Of a DNA stretch of 63,277 nucleotides, positions 30,015 to 39,616 are shown one piece after another. Under the pieces are notes generated by a model. The model was not told where the DNA came from. It was given only the letters and a program-made list of their open reading frames with translations, and did no database searches. The stretch covers positions 1 to 63,277 of the forward strand of contig JAFRTU010000014.1 of NCBI GenBank assembly GCA_017439085.1. Reading direction: 5' to 3'. This DNA comes from Clostridia bacterium. GTDB lineage: Bacteria > Bacillota > Clostridia > Christensenellales > Christensenellaceae. Each line of letters begins with the position of its first letter. Positions within the stretch are counted from its first letter, which is position 1. A program made the translations under genes and the position numbers.

Positions 30015-31121
30015 TCAAACTCCGATCTTTTTCCCGTATGTTTCTGCAATCACCGAATTCTTATATTCTTCCTCTTCAGTGACCTCTCTTACAATTTTCA
30101 GGAATGTAGGTATCTCAAAAGTCTCTCCTTCTTCATTCAGTTCTATCTCAAGAAGCGCTCTGTCGTTCCAGTATGGGAACACGTCAAGTTCGAAATACCT
30201 GTCCTTATACAGGATGAGATACCTCGTCTTTTCTATTTGCTTCTTTTTCAGACCGGGATCGGACAGGTATCCTTCATACTCCTCTTTTGTTATCCTTCTC
30301 TCCTCTTCTATCCTCTTTACCTCTGTGATCTTGGTCTTTCTCGTGAGGATATATATGCTGTCCTCCCCGTCTCCTCTCTTCCTGAGGCGGAATCTGTCCA
30401 TATCTTCCGTTTCCGCATATGTCTGGACTATCGAGACAGGAGTGCAGTCGGGATCATATTTAAGTTTTTCTATATCCGGATATTCCACCAGGAACTTCCT
30501 CTCTATCTCAAGAGGTTCCGGTATGCCGAGAAAAGCATCTGTCTCGTTCAGCAGTCTCTTCATCTTGTTCATGAAGTCCATGGAGTTATCAATGACACGA
30601 AGATGCGGATGGCCTATCCAGGCCCTTACAGTCTTCACGTCAAGGGCTATCGCCTGCTCCACTGTTTCAGTCCTAGCAGAGTTGTTGGCCAGGGTGAAGA
30701 ATCTCTCCGCACCTCTTGCCGCACTCACGAGAAAGAATACGCCGTCATATCTGTCCCTTGCATCGATATATGAGATACCCTCCTCTTCAAGGATGGTGCT
30801 GAACTCCTCCGGACTCATATACGCCAGATTGTCCATGATACCCCTGTCGCAGATGATGAGTATCTCCTCATCTTTCATGCCTCTGGCAGCCTGTTCATAT
30901 ACTCTTTCCTTTTCGAGCTGGAGTTTCAGCTGACAGCGCTGGTATTCCAGGTTGCTTTCACACGTCCAGGGAGCCACTCCGCTCATTATGAGTTCGGTCG
31001 CGGTCTCATTTATAACGAGCACTCTCATTCCCAATTCCTCATAATGCTTTTTCAGGGTGATGAGAGCAGTGGATTTCCCTGCACAGGGGCCTCCGGTTAT
31101 GACTATCTTTCTTATGCTCAT
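30015..31121 (-). CDS. AAA ATPase fused to a CYTH (triphosphate tunnel) domain
   Basis: 368 residues. The N-terminal P-loop domain (1-190) has T-G-G-P-C-A-G-K-S-T and I-I-C-D-R-G-I-M-D. The C-terminal CYTH domain (200-368) begins with the signature E-I-E-R-K-F-L-V and has R-F-R-L-R-K-R-G and L-E-I-E-L strands that line a tunnel for triphosphates and divalent metal. CYTH enzymes hydrolyse tripolyphosphate, thiamine triphosphate or make cAMP; this fusion is a known clostridial architecture with no firm role. AGGAG precedes the ATG. Monocistronic. Confidence 0.88.
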   Translation of the reverse strand: MSIRKIVITGGPCAGKSTALITLKKHYEELGMRVLVINETATELIMSGVAPWTCESNLEYQRCQLKLQLEKERVYEQAARGMKDEEILIICDRGIMDNLAYMSPEEFSTILEEEGISYIDARDRYDGVFFLVSAARGAERFFTLANNSARTETVEQAIALDVKTVRAWIGHPHLRVIDNSMDFMNKMKRLLNETDAFLGIPEPLEIERKFLVEYPDIEKLKYDPDCTPVSIVQTYAETEDMDRFRLRKRGDGEDSIYILTRKTKITEVKRIEEERRITKEEYEGYLSDPGLKKKQIEKTRYLILYKDRYFELDVFPYWNDRALLEIELNEEGETFEIPTFLKIVREVTEEEEYKNSVIAETYGKKIGV

Positions 31122-31179
31122 GGGATCAATTCTCCTTATGGATCTATCTATATTCTATCCCTTTGATCCTTCCATATCA

Positions 31180-31208
31180 AAAAGGACTTCCCGTTTTGGA
31201 AAGTCCTT
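31180..31208 (-). terminator. Terminator of the nucleoside transporter operon
   Basis: AAGGACTT / AAGTCCTT stem, extended by CC/GG. On the minus strand TTTTT follows, ten bases after the permease stop. Confidence 0.8.
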
Positions 31209-31217
31209 CTGATGTTC

Positions 31218-32213
31218 TTATCTGTCTTCTCTGAAATACGGTATTCCGAGTCCCTCGGGCGGCTGGTTCTCCCTCTTCTTCTTCATAGAGGAGATTATGA
31301 GCACGAGCAGAGTCACCACATACGGAAGCATCTTGTAGAGTTCCTTGAGAGACAGATTCATGCCTGTCGGGAGGTACAGGTATATGATGTACAGCCCTCC
31401 AAAGAGTATCGAAGCGAATATGCTTACGTCCGGCTTCCAGGTCGTGAATATGACGAGAGCTATTGCGAGCCAGCCTCTGTCGCCGAAAGCGTCGTTCGAC
31501 CAGACTCCCGAAGCATAGTCCATGACGTAATACAGTCCTCCGAGACCTGCGATCACAGCGCCAAAACAAGTTGCCACGTATTTATATCTGTTTACGTTTA
31601 TTCCTGCTGCGTCTGCCGTAGCCGGGTTCTCTCCCACTGCTCTTAAATGCAGTCCCACTCTTGTCCTCTTTAGAACGAAGGAGACTATGAGCGCTATCGC
31701 CACTGCCACGTACGCAAGAAAGCTGTATGAGAGGAACAGGTCCCCGAACCATCCGAGTTTGTCCGCAAACGGCAGCTTCTTGCTGTAATAGATGCTGGTC
31801 GTTGAAAGGGCTATGGAAGGAACTTCACTTCCCGTAAGTTTTATCAGGGAGCCTCCGAAGAAGTTTCCGAATCCTATACCGAAAGTGGTAAGGGCAAGTC
31901 CCGTCACGTTCTGATTGGCCCTGAGCGTGATGGTGAGGAAGCTGTAAATGAGCCCCATGAGGAACGATCCCAACATACATGAGAGAAGCGGGATGAGTAT
32001 TATGAGGAACGGATTTGCGTCAGCCTTTGAAGGCAGGGAATTCTCATAAAGGAACGCCCCTATGACTCCGCTTATGCCTCCGACATACATGATGCCCGGG
32101 ATCCCGAGGTTGAGATGGCCCGATTTCTCGGTTAATGTCTCCCCCGTCGATCCGAAAAGGAGCGGTATGCCCTGAGCTACTGCTCTCGGGAAAAATGCCA
32201 GAAAATCAAACAT
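31218..32213 (-). CDS. ABC transporter permease, nucleoside uptake (NupQ/YufQ-like)
   Basis: 331 residues with about eight to ten membrane helices. It has the family-typical opening on cytoplasmic loop G-S-T-G-E-T-L-T-E-K-S-G-H-L-N-L-G-I-P-G-I and V-G-E-N-P-A-T-A-D-A-A-G-I-N-V, the coupling-helix motif. With the ATPase, the other permease and a BMP lipoprotein it forms a guanosine/purine nucleoside importer. AAAGGAGG precedes the ATG. Last gene of the operon. Confidence 0.9.
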   Translation of the reverse strand: MFDFLAFFPRAVAQGIPLLFGSTGETLTEKSGHLNLGIPGIMYVGGISGVIGAFLYENSLPSKADANPFLIILIPLLSCMLGSFLMGLIYSFLTITLRANQNVTGLALTTFGIGFGNFFGGSLIKLTGSEVPSIALSTTSIYYSKKLPFADKLGWFGDLFLSYSFLAYVAVAIALIVSFVLKRTRVGLHLRAVGENPATADAAGINVNRYKYVATCFGAVIAGLGGLYYVMDYASGVWSNDAFGDRGWLAIALVIFTTWKPDVSIFASILFGGLYIIYLYLPTGMNLSLKELYKMLPYVVTLLVLIISSMKKKRENQPPEGLGIPYFREDR

Positions 32214-32216
32214 GGA

Positions 32217-33383
32217 TCATTCCTCCTTTCCGTCCGCTTCATCAAGCGTCGCTTTTGCCGTTTCATCGATCGGAGCTTCCTGAACAGGCTCCTCTTTGTT
32301 CTCTTTCTTTCTCCAGACGATCTCGTATCTTATGAAGAATTCGCTGGCTATTATAAAGAACAGGATTATACCCGTAATTATATCCGAGAAGGATGCGTTG
32401 AGTCCGAAGTTGGACGATATGTCTCCTGCTCCTCTGTCCATGAAGATGATGAGGAAGCTCGTGATTATCATTCCGAGAGGCTTGAAGTTTGCGAGCCATG
32501 CGACCATGACCGCGGTGAAGCCTCTTCCTCCGGCTATAGTCGTTGTGACCGTATGGTTGGTCCCGGCAACGAGGAGGAAACCTGCTATTCCGCAGAGGGC
32601 TCCCGAAAGAAGAAGTGTCCTCATTATGACCTTCTCCACGTTCAGTCCTATATATCTTGCTGTCCTCTCGGATTCTCCGACGACAGACAGCTCATAACCG
32701 TGCTTGCTGTATCTGAGATAGATGTGCACGAGTATAGTGAGCACGAACACGATCAGGATGTTCAGGAGATACTTGTTGTCGAATATCGTGGGAAGCCAGC
32801 CACTCTCCGTTGACTGGTTTATGATACCGATCTTGCCTGCGCCTTTCGGCACCTCCCATTTGATTATGAAGAATGCGACGAGCTGTGTCGCGACATAGTT
32901 CATCATGAGAGTGAACAGAGTCTCGTTCGTATTCCATTTTGCCTTGAAGAAAGCGGGTATGAACGCCCAGATCGCTCCTGCAAGGGTGCTCAGCATGAAA
33001 CTCAGCACTATTATGAGCCAGCTTGGCAGTTTGTTTCCGAGGAGTATCATGCATGCTGCGGATACGAGGGCTCCTATGAGTATCTGTCCCTCACCTCCTA
33101 CGTTCCAGAACCTCATCTTGTATGCCGGCGTTATGGCTATGGAAACGCAGAGCATTATCGCCACGTTCTGCATCATGACCCAGAACTTTCTCGGAGTTCC
33201 GAAAGATCCCTTGAATATCGTGGCGTACACGTCTATCGGGTTAAGGCCCGTTACCAGAGTGGTGATGACTGCGTCGACTATCAGGGCCAGGAGTATGGCT
33301 ATGAGCCTTATCTTCCAGACCTGATACCATTTGAGCATCCCTCTTTTTCTGATGTGGAACAGTGGTGTGTGCTTATTATTCAT
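32217..33383 (-). CDS. ABC transporter permease, nucleoside uptake (NupP/YufP-like)
   Basis: 388 residues, about ten membrane helices. The coupling motif reads V-V-G-E-S-E-R-T-A-R-Y-I-G-L-N-V and W-N-V-G-G-E-G-Q-I-L-I-G-A matches the branched-chain/ribose permease family. A charged, Glu-rich tail (about 355-388) follows the last helix. It overlaps the ATPase gene by eight bases and is three bases from the next permease. Confidence 0.9.
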   Translation of the reverse strand: MNNKHTPLFHIRKRGMLKWYQVWKIRLIAILLALIVDAVITTLVTGLNPIDVYATIFKGSFGTPRKFWVMMQNVAIMLCVSIAITPAYKMRFWNVGGEGQILIGALVSAACMILLGNKLPSWLIIVLSFMLSTLAGAIWAFIPAFFKAKWNTNETLFTLMMNYVATQLVAFFIIKWEVPKGAGKIGIINQSTESGWLPTIFDNKYLLNILIVFVLTILVHIYLRYSKHGYELSVVGESERTARYIGLNVEKVIMRTLLLSGALCGIAGFLLVAGTNHTVTTTIAGGRGFTAVMVAWLANFKPLGMIITSFLIIFMDRGAGDISSNFGLNASFSDIITGIILFFIIASEFFIRYEIVWRKKENKEEPVQEAPIDETAKATLDEADGKEE

Positions 33384-34914
33384 CTGCCGTTCCTCCTCCG
33401 AGTTTCGTCATCATAAGGCCTATCCTGCGCTTGTCAGCCTCTCCGCCCCTGAGTATCCCGCTGACCTTTCCGTCGCAGAGCACCAGGATCCTGTCGGAGA
33501 GCTCTATCAGAACATCGAGGTCTTCTCCCACATAGACGACTGCAACGCCCTGTTTCTTCTGCTTATTTATGAGATCATAGATCATGTATGACGAGTTGAT
33601 GTCGAGTCCTCTGACCGCATATGCCGTGAGGAGCACCGTAGGCGCTGATGAGATCTCTCTTCCCACGAGGACCTTCTGGACATTTCCTCCGGAAAGGTTC
33701 CTTACCGGCGTTTCGAGGCTCGGTGTCTTGACTTCCAGCTCGTCCACGACGTTTCCTGCCAGGTCACGGGGCTTAGTCTCATCGAGGAACATGGATCTTC
33801 CATTCCTGTAGGACCGGAGCATCATGTTGTTGGTGATGTCCATGCTTCCGACAAGACCCATTCCGAGACGGTCCTCCGGCACGAATGAGAGCGAGACTCC
33901 GAGGTTCTGGATCTCGAGCGGATCCTTTCCTATGAGTTCCTGTTCGCTTCCGTCATCATCTATGTATCTTATGGAGCCCTCTTCTGTCGGCTGCAGGCCG
34001 GCAATGGCTTCAAGGAGCTCCTTCTGCCCGTTTCCTGATATGCCTGCGACACCTAGTATCTCTCCGCTGTTGATCGTGAAGGACACATTGTCGAGCTTCA
34101 GGAGTCCTTCCATGTTTCTCACGGTCAGATGGTTGACGATTATCCTCGGTCTCGGATCCTCCGGAACAGGGTGATCGATCTCAAGATTCACGGGATGGCC
34201 TACGAGCATGCTGCTCATCTCTTCCGCATTCGTGTCTTTTGTGAACTTACTTCCGACGTCTTTGCCCTTCCTTAAGACCACTACTCTGTCGGAGAGCTCC
34301 TCCACCTCGTTCATCTTGTGAGTGATTATGACGACTGCCTTTCCTTCGTTCTTCATGTTTCTCAGAACATTGAAGAGCTTCCCCGTCTCCTGGGGAGTAA
34401 GGACGGCCGTCGGTTCATCCAGGATCAGGATGTCGGCGCCTCTGTAGAGCGCTTTAATGATCTCTACAGTCTGCTTCTGTGAAACGGACATATTGTAGAT
34501 CTTCTCATACGGATCGAGTTCGAAGCCATATCTGTCGCACAGCTCCTTTATCTTCTCCACGGTCTTCTTTATGTTGAATCTGCCTTCATCCTTCAATCCG
34601 AGGGCTATGTTCTCTGCGGCGGAGAGCACGTTCACCAGTTTGAAATGCTGATGTATCATGCCGATCCCATAGGAAAACGCATCCTTCGGAGATGCTATGA
34701 CGGCCTCCTCTCCGTTTATGAAGATATGCCCGCTGTCAGGGAAATATATCCCCGCAAGCATATTCATGAGGGTAGTCTTGCCGCTTCCGTTCTCACCGAG
34801 GATAGCCAATATCTCTCCCGAATAGATATCCAGATTGGCATCGCTGTTTGCTACGATCGATCCGAAGGTCTTGGTGATGTGCCTCATCTCGACCAATGGC
34901 TTTTCACTTCTCAT
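33376..34914 (-). CDS. ABC transporter ATP-binding protein, double cassette (NupO/YufO-like)
   Basis: 512 residues with two ABC modules, as in sugar/nucleoside importers. Module one: Walker A G-E-N-G-S-G-K-T-T-L, Walker B I-L-I-L-D-E-P-T. Module two has a degenerate P-loop (G-I-S-G-N-G-Q-K-E-L) and a signature L-S-G-G-N-V-Q-K, followed by L-L-T-A-Y-A-V-R-G-L-D rather than a normal Walker B, as usual for the second half. GAGGTG precedes the ATG. It is separated from the lipoprotein gene upstream by two terminator-like hairpins. Confidence 0.93.
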   Translation of the reverse strand: MRSEKPLVEMRHITKTFGSIVANSDANLDIYSGEILAILGENGSGKTTLMNMLAGIYFPDSGHIFINGEEAVIASPKDAFSYGIGMIHQHFKLVNVLSAAENIALGLKDEGRFNIKKTVEKIKELCDRYGFELDPYEKIYNMSVSQKQTVEIIKALYRGADILILDEPTAVLTPQETGKLFNVLRNMKNEGKAVVIITHKMNEVEELSDRVVVLRKGKDVGSKFTKDTNAEEMSSMLVGHPVNLEIDHPVPEDPRPRIIVNHLTVRNMEGLLKLDNVSFTINSGEILGVAGISGNGQKELLEAIAGLQPTEEGSIRYIDDDGSEQELIGKDPLEIQNLGVSLSFVPEDRLGMGLVGSMDITNNMMLRSYRNGRSMFLDETKPRDLAGNVVDELEVKTPSLETPVRNLSGGNVQKVLVGREISSAPTVLLTAYAVRGLDINSSYMIYDLINKQKKQGVAVVYVGEDLDVLIELSDRILVLCDGKVSGILRGGEADKRRIGLMMTKLGGGTADE

Positions 34915-34945
34915 ATGATGTCACCTCGATCATATTTTACTGGAA

Positions 34946-34970
34946 AAAGCCCTCTTTCATAAAGGGCTTT
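34946..34970 (-). terminator. Second hairpin between the BMP lipoprotein and ATPase genes
   Basis: AAAGCCCT / AGGGCTTT stem; the minus strand continues TTTTTCC. It sits 32 bases before the ATPase start. Confidence 0.65.
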
Positions 34971-34995
34971 CTTCAGTAAGACATGATAAAAAACA

Positions 34996-35023
34996 TTCAG
35001 AGGTCCCTGACGGGGCCTCTGAA
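34996..35023 (-). terminator. First hairpin after the BMP lipoprotein gene
   Basis: A 12-pair stem TTCAGAGGTCCC / GGGGCCTCTGAA (one G-T pair) with a TGAC loop, followed on the minus strand by TGTTTTTTATC. It begins 19 bases after the lipoprotein stop. Confidence 0.75.
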
Positions 35024-35041
35024 CGCATGTTGTTTCTAATC

Positions 35042-36226
35042 TTAGTACTTTGTGTCAAGCAGCGTGATTCCGTCTATCTGGAGATCGAAGTAAGGAGCTG
35101 AACGGAACTTGGATTCCATGAATGCGCCTTCCTCGATGACTTCTGTGTCGCCCTTGTATTCAGGATCGGAGTCAACGTCAGCCATATAGCTCTCAAGCTT
35201 CTTGCCGTCCACTGTGAATGTATCGGTATCGAAGACCTTGATCTCGCCGCTCTTGAGCTTTGCAGCCACTTCGTCGAGCTTCTTCTGAGTTCCCTCTGCA
35301 GCAACGTCAGTATTGACTTCTGTAAGCTTTACGGAACCGGTGTCGATGCTTCCTGTCCAGTCGGTGTCGATCTTCTCACCTTTGATGATGCAGTTGAGGC
35401 AGTATGTGAGGTACGGAGCCCAGTCGATCCTTGAGGATACGATGAAGGTGTTGGGAGCAACAGACTTCGTGGATCCGTTGTAGGAGACGTTCGGAACTCC
35501 TGCCTTCTCGCAGGCTGTAGGAGCACCCATGGAGTCAGCGTGCTGGCTTATGAGGACGCATCCGTTCTGGATAAGAGTGTTAGCGCCTTCCTTCTCAGCT
35601 GTCTCATCATACCATGAACCCGTGAAGGTAACTTCCATGGTGACGGTCGGGCATACGGAGCGGACTCCGAGGAAGAAGGATGTATATCCGGAGATAACTT
35701 CTGCATACGTCCATGCTCCGACATATCCGATCTTGGTCTGATCAGCAGTGATCTCGCCCTTTTCGATCATGTCATTCAGCTTTAATCCTGCAGCTACTCC
35801 TGCAAGGAAACGGCCTTCATAGATGTGAGCAAAAGCGTTGTGATAGTTGTCAAGTTTCTCGGTGTGAGCCTTTGTTCCTGTTGCATGGCAGAACTGAACT
35901 TCAGGGTTATCCTTAGCTGCCTGGATCATGTAGTCTTCATGGCCGAAGCTGTCGGCGAATATGAAGTTGCAGCCCTCGTCGATAAGCTCTAAAGCAGTGT
36001 CATAGCACTCCTGTCCTTCAGGGATGTTCGGCTTGAGGATGTATTCGATTCCGAGTGCTTCGCATGCTTCCTTAGCTGCATTGATGAAGTTAAGGTCATA
36101 TGTGGAGTTCTCGTCATGAAGGAATATGAAGCCGGCCTTCACCTTTGCTGCCTCTTCCTTCTTGCCGCAGGAAGCGATCGAGAAGCAGAGGATTGCTACC
36201 AATAAAATAGCTACGATTCTTTTCAT
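35042..36226 (-). CDS. BMP-family substrate-binding lipoprotein
   Basis: 394 residues. Signal peptide M-K-R-I-V-A-I-L-L-V then lipobox S-I-A-S-C (Cys20), so membrane-anchored outside. The periplasmic-binding-protein fold has F-I-F-A-D-S-F-G-H, G-R-F-L-A-G-V-A-A-G, I-G-Y-V-G-A and I-S-Q-H-A-D-S. BMP/Med proteins bind purine nucleosides for the adjacent ABC importer. TAGGAG precedes the ATG. It lies 53 bases after xpt. The two terminators downstream would give more binding protein than transporter. Confidence 0.93.
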   Translation of the reverse strand: MKRIVAILLVAILCFSIASCGKKEEAAKVKAGFIFLHDENSTYDLNFINAAKEACEALGIEYILKPNIPEGQECYDTALELIDEGCNFIFADSFGHEDYMIQAAKDNPEVQFCHATGTKAHTEKLDNYHNAFAHIYEGRFLAGVAAGLKLNDMIEKGEITADQTKIGYVGAWTYAEVISGYTSFFLGVRSVCPTVTMEVTFTGSWYDETAEKEGANTLIQNGCVLISQHADSMGAPTACEKAGVPNVSYNGSTKSVAPNTFIVSSRIDWAPYLTYCLNCIIKGEKIDTDWTGSIDTGSVKLTEVNTDVAAEGTQKKLDEVAAKLKSGEIKVFDTDTFTVDGKKLESYMADVDSDPEYKGDTEVIEEGAFMESKFRSAPYFDLQIDGITLLDTKY

Positions 36227-36279
36227 TGTTTCTCTCCTATGAAATGATAAATGTTATATTCAAGCCGAAAGGCTCAAAG

Positions 36280-36855
36280 TCAATCCATAAAGGTGATCCC
36301 GTTCTCAACGCTCATGTCTGCTATCCTTGCCAGGGACTCCACCCTGACTCCCATGTCGCGGATCAGCTTTCCTCCGGGCTGGAATGCTTTTTCTATCGCT
36401 ATCCCCGCGCCTGCAAGATAAGCTCCGGAATCCTTTATTATCCTTATCAGTCCGTTCAGTGCAGACCCCATTGCCAGGAAATCGTCTATTATGAGGACCC
36501 TGTCCTTCTCGGTGAGGAAATCCTTAGATACTATGACATCGTAGGTCCTGCCGTGGGTGAAGGATTCGACCTTTGCAGTCCAGACGTCTCCGGCTATGTT
36601 CTTGGTCCTGCTCTTCTTTGCGAATACCACGGGGCACCCGAACTCTTCTGCAGCTATGCATGCCATTCCGATGCCGGAAGCCTCTATGGTCAGGATCTTG
36701 TTTATGTCTTCTCCGTCAAAGAGCCTCTTCCATTCCCTTCCCATCTCCCTGAACAGTTTTATGTCCATCTGGTGATTCAGGAAACTGTCCACTTTGAGGA
36801 CTCCGCCCTCACGGATCACGCCATATTTTCTGATATAGTCTTCCAAAAGCTTCAT
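36280..36855 (-). CDS. xpt: Xanthine phosphoribosyltransferase
   Basis: Salvages xanthine with PRPP to XMP, which GuaA (in this window) turns into GMP. 191 residues with the Xpt start M-K-L-L-E-D-Y-I, N-H-Q-M-D, and the PRPP loop V-L-I-I-D-D-F-L-A-M-G. GGGAGG precedes the ATG. First gene of the nucleoside uptake locus. There is no purine riboswitch in its leader; a PurR-type box is present instead. Confidence 0.95.
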   Translation of the reverse strand: MKLLEDYIRKYGVIREGGVLKVDSFLNHQMDIKLFREMGREWKRLFDGEDINKILTIEASGIGMACIAAEEFGCPVVFAKKSRTKNIAGDVWTAKVESFTHGRTYDVIVSKDFLTEKDRVLIIDDFLAMGSALNGLIRIIKDSGAYLAGAGIAIEKAFQPGGKLIRDMGVRVESLARIADMSVENGITFMD

Positions 36856-36938
36856 GGCTCATCCTCCCGATGCAAATACGGTTCTTTGACTTATAAATCA
36901 TATGTAAAGAGCATTACGTTATCAACCAAAACTGAAGG

Positions 36939-36960
36939 AATGTTCGGTTTTATGATTATA
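36939..36960 (-). promoter_or_regulatory. PurR-type box and -10 element of the xpt operon
   Basis: Minus strand TATAAT (36955-36960), then AAAACCGAACATT (36939-36951), which fits the Bacillus PurR box AWWWCCGAACWWT at all 13 positions. A weak inverted half, CTTCAGTTTT, follows. The -35 region is poor. Confidence 0.6.
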
Positions 36961-37170
36961 ACACACAGTATCACCCATGAAACCGCAAAAAAGCCCAAGC
37001 TCATGGAAAATCCCTTTTTTCGCATATCTTATGGAAACCGCTCTCTTGTGTGTGTCTTTATGTGTAAAAATACACTGACACTAATAAATATGTACCATGA
37101 TTCGTACTTGAACGAAATAAAACGAAATGATCTGCAATTACGTTCACAGATCTCCAAACTGTATCAAACA
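36961..37170. other. Intergenic stretch upstream of xpt without a gene
   Basis: I see no coding signature on either strand. It holds A- and T-rich runs, a CCATGA...TCATGG inverted repeat around 36974-37005, and the far upstream part of the xpt control region. Confidence 0.5.
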
Positions 37171-37189
37171 GGGCATACTTGGTATGCCC
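37171..37189 (-). terminator. Terminator of the kor-suc operon
   Basis: GGGCATAC / GTATGCCC stem with a three-base loop, followed on the minus strand by TGTTTGAT; 14 bases past the PQ-loop gene stop. Confidence 0.65.
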
Positions 37190-37202
37190 CGTGTTCTTCA
37201 AG

Positions 37203-37520
37203 TCAGTCCGAAAGTTTCCCTTCTTCTCTCAGCTTATCCAGTTTCCTGTTCCTGAAATACAGAAGGAAGTCAGTAAGCACCACCACAAAATTGATAATAT
37301 ATGCAGTCAGCACATACCATCTCTCGGAAAAATGCTCCAGATAGTCCCTGTTGAGAAATTTGGAGGTGATCCCGGCCACATATCCCAGAAGGATGAATGA
37401 CAGGAAGAGTATGCTCTTTCCCTTGGCTGACCTCGTCTTTAGTGACTTTATAACGTTGAATGGCCATGATATGCCGAAGCAGACTATCATCATGGTCTCG
37501 AATATCTCATACAGATTCAT
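37203..37520 (-). CDS. PQ-loop / SemiSWEET-like small membrane protein
   Basis: 105 residues with three predicted membrane helices, the size of a bacterial SemiSWEET half-transporter. Helix one carries F-G-I-S-W-P-F-N-V-I-K-S-L-K-T-R-S-A-K-G, the P-x-x-x-x-x-x-K-T-R-S pattern of the PQ-loop family. SemiSWEETs dimerise to move sugars; relatives move other small solutes. AAGGAGA precedes the ATG, 15 bases after sucD, so it belongs to the 2-oxoglutarate-to-succinate operon; I infer a carboxylate or sugar substrate only from position. Confidence 0.7.
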   Translation of the reverse strand: MNLYEIFETMMIVCFGISWPFNVIKSLKTRSAKGKSILFLSFILLGYVAGITSKFLNRDYLEHFSERWYVLTAYIINFVVVLTDFLLYFRNRKLDKLREEGKLSD

Positions 37521-37535
37521 ACTTACTGTTCTCCT

Positions 37536-38435
37536 TCATCTTCTCAGTTCTTCAAGTATCCCTGCTCTTTTGGCCGCCATCAGGAGTGCCTCGCCTATCC
37601 TGTCGGGTGTCTCTGCGACCACGGCTCCGCAGGATCTCAGTGCCGCTATCTTGCCCTCCGCAGTCCCTGTGTTCCCGGAAGTGATTGCTCCCGCATGTCC
37701 CATCCTGCGTCCTGGAGGTGCGGTCCTTCCGGCTATGAAAGCCGCGACAGGCTTTTTCATATTCGCCTTTATCCACTCAGCAGCCTCTTCCTCTCCGCTG
37801 CCTCCGATCTCTCCGATCATTACAACGGCCAGTGTATCCGGATCCTCATCGAAGGCTTTGAGTACATCTGTAAATCCCGTGCCTCTGATCGGATCCCCGC
37901 CTATACCTACGGCAGTGCTCTGTCCAATGCCGAGCTTTGTGAGCTGATCAACAGCTTCGTATGTAAGGGTACCGGATCTCGATATGACTCCCACATGCCC
38001 TTTTTTGCATATTGAGCCTGGAAGTATCCCTATCTTGCATCCGTCAGGGGTGATGAGTCCTGGGCAGTTGGGTCCTATGAGCCTTGATTGCTTTCCTTCC
38101 ATGTATCTCTTGACGGTCATCATGTCCTGAACGGGTATCCCCTCCGTGATGCACACTATGAGCGGTATCCCGGCATCGACTGCCTCCATTATGCTTGAAG
38201 CGGCAAATCTCGGCGGTACGAATATGACCGAAGCGTCTGCTCCGACCTTTTCCTTAGCCTCCCTCACTGTATCGAAGACCGGGAGGGAGAGGCATTCCGT
38301 TCCTCCTTTTCCCGGTGTCACGCCGCCTGTCACCTTCGTGCCGTAGCTGAGCATCTGTTCGGTATGGAACCTTCCCTGTCCTCCCGTGATGCCCTGAACG
38401 ATGACTCGTGTATCTTTTGCTATCCAGATGCTCAT
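37536..38435 (-). CDS. sucD: Succinate-CoA ligase, alpha subunit
   Basis: With SucC converts succinyl-CoA to succinate while making ATP or GTP. 299 residues: CoA-binding Rossmann domain with [11 protein letters not shown] and G-G-V-T-P-G-K-G-G, and the phosphohistidine segment G-H-A-G-A-I (His about 240). The ATG at 38435 overlaps the sucC stop (ATGA) and has GGAGG ahead; an earlier in-frame ATG lies inside sucC. Confidence 0.95.
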   Translation of the reverse strand: MSIWIAKDTRVIVQGITGGQGRFHTEQMLSYGTKVTGGVTPGKGGTECLSLPVFDTVREAKEKVGADASVIFVPPRFAASSIMEAVDAGIPLIVCITEGIPVQDMMTVKRYMEGKQSRLIGPNCPGLITPDGCKIGILPGSICKKGHVGVISRSGTLTYEAVDQLTKLGIGQSTAVGIGGDPIRGTGFTDVLKAFDEDPDTLAVVMIGEIGGSGEEEAAEWIKANMKKPVAAFIAGRTAPPGRRMGHAGAITSGNTGTAEGKIAALRSCGAVVAETPDRIGEALLMAAKRAGILEELRR

Positions 38436-39601
38436 TTCCGGGCCTCCTCCACCAGTCTGCATATCTTCCGCGCTCCGTCGGCAAGGTCCTCTGCAGAGAT
38501 TATGGCAAGCCCCGATCCGGCAAGTATCTTTTTGCCTTCTTCCTCATGCGTGCCTGTAAGCCTCACCACGAGCGGGACTTCTATGCTTGTGCTTTTGGCG
38601 GCATCCACTATGCCTCCTGCGATTATGTCGCACTTCATGATCCCGCCGAAGATATTGACGAATATCCCCTTTACGTTAGGGTCGGACAGAAGGATCCTGA
38701 AAGCTCCCTCTATCTTCTCCTTGGTGGCACTCCCTCCGACGTCGAGGAAGTTTGCGGGCGAGCCACCGAAGGCCTTTATGATGTCCATGGTCGCCATTGC
38801 GAGCCCGGCTCCGTTGACCATGCAGGCTATATCTCCGTCGAGCTGGATGTAATTGAGATCGTATCTCCCGGCTTCCCGTTCCCTCTCCTCTTCTTCTAGT
38901 TCATCTCTTAAGAGTCTGATGTCCGGATGTCTGAAGAGAGCATTGTCGTCAAAATTGATCTTTGCATCCACAGCTGTGACATTTCCGTTCCTGTCGGCAA
39001 TCAGCGGGTTTATCTCCACGAGGGAACAGTCTTTCTCCCTAAAGAGCCTGTATGCCCTGAGCGCTATATCTGTAATCCTGTCCCTTATGTCCTTTTCAAG
39101 ATCCAACCTGTCGAGCATGTACCTCAGCTGATAGTCCATGAGGCCGAATACCGGGTCTATATGCATCCTTCCGATCTTTTCAGGGGCAGTTTTTGCAAGT
39201 TCCTCTATCTCCGTTCCTCCGTCCGATGAGAATATGAGTACGGGGCATTCCTTCCTGATGTCCATGGTGATGGAGAAATAGAATTCCCGTTCTATATCCG
39301 CACATTCCGTAACGAAGAGCTTTCTCACGGTCTTTCCCTTGCTTCCGGTCTGTTTCGTCACGAGGATCGAGCCAAGAAGGCCCTCTGCCAGTCTTGCGGC
39401 CTCATCAGGATCCGAGGCCAGTTTTACTCCGCCGGCTTTTCCCCTTCCTCCGGAATGGATCTGGGCTTTTATGACGCATCTGCCGCCGAGCATCTTCGAG
39501 GCTTCCCTTGCTTCTTCCGGAGTCTCGGCCAGATAGCCTTCGGGAACGGGAATGCCGTACTCCCTGAAGAGATTGCTGGCCTGATATTCATGGATATTCA
39601 T
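38432..39601 (-). CDS. sucC: Succinate-CoA ligase, beta subunit
   Basis: 389 residues. N-terminal ATP-grasp domain opening [16 protein letters not shown], with [15 protein letters not shown] and L-V-E-I-N-P-L; the C-terminal domain has F-L-D-V-G-G-S-A and [14 protein letters not shown] precedes the ATG. Overlaps sucD by four bases and follows korC by 15. Confidence 0.95.
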   Translation of the reverse strand: MNIHEYQASNLFREYGIPVPEGYLAETPEEAREASKMLGGRCVIKAQIHSGGRGKAGGVKLASDPDEAARLAEGLLGSILVTKQTGSKGKTVRKLFVTECADIEREFYFSITMDIRKECPVLIFSSDGGTEIEELAKTAPEKIGRMHIDPVFGLMDYQLRYMLDRLDLEKDIRDRITDIALRAYRLFREKDCSLVEINPLIADRNGNVTAVDAKINFDDNALFRHPDIRLLRDELEEEEREREAGRYDLNYIQLDGDIACMVNGAGLAMATMDIIKAFGGSPANFLDVGGSATKEKIEGAFRILLSDPNVKGIFVNIFGGIMKCDIIAGGIVDAAKSTSIEVPLVVRLTGTHEEEGKKILAGSGLAIISAEDLADGARKICRLVEEARK

Positions 39602-39616
39602 ATATTCCCTCCGGTA

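Noticed and set aside
36856..37140. Guanine riboswitch before xpt
   Set aside because: The conserved purine-aptamer core was not found in the leader.
36226..37344. 372-codon plus-strand reading frame across xpt and its control region
   Set aside because: Antisense to xpt and crosses the PurR box and terminator; composition is not protein-like.
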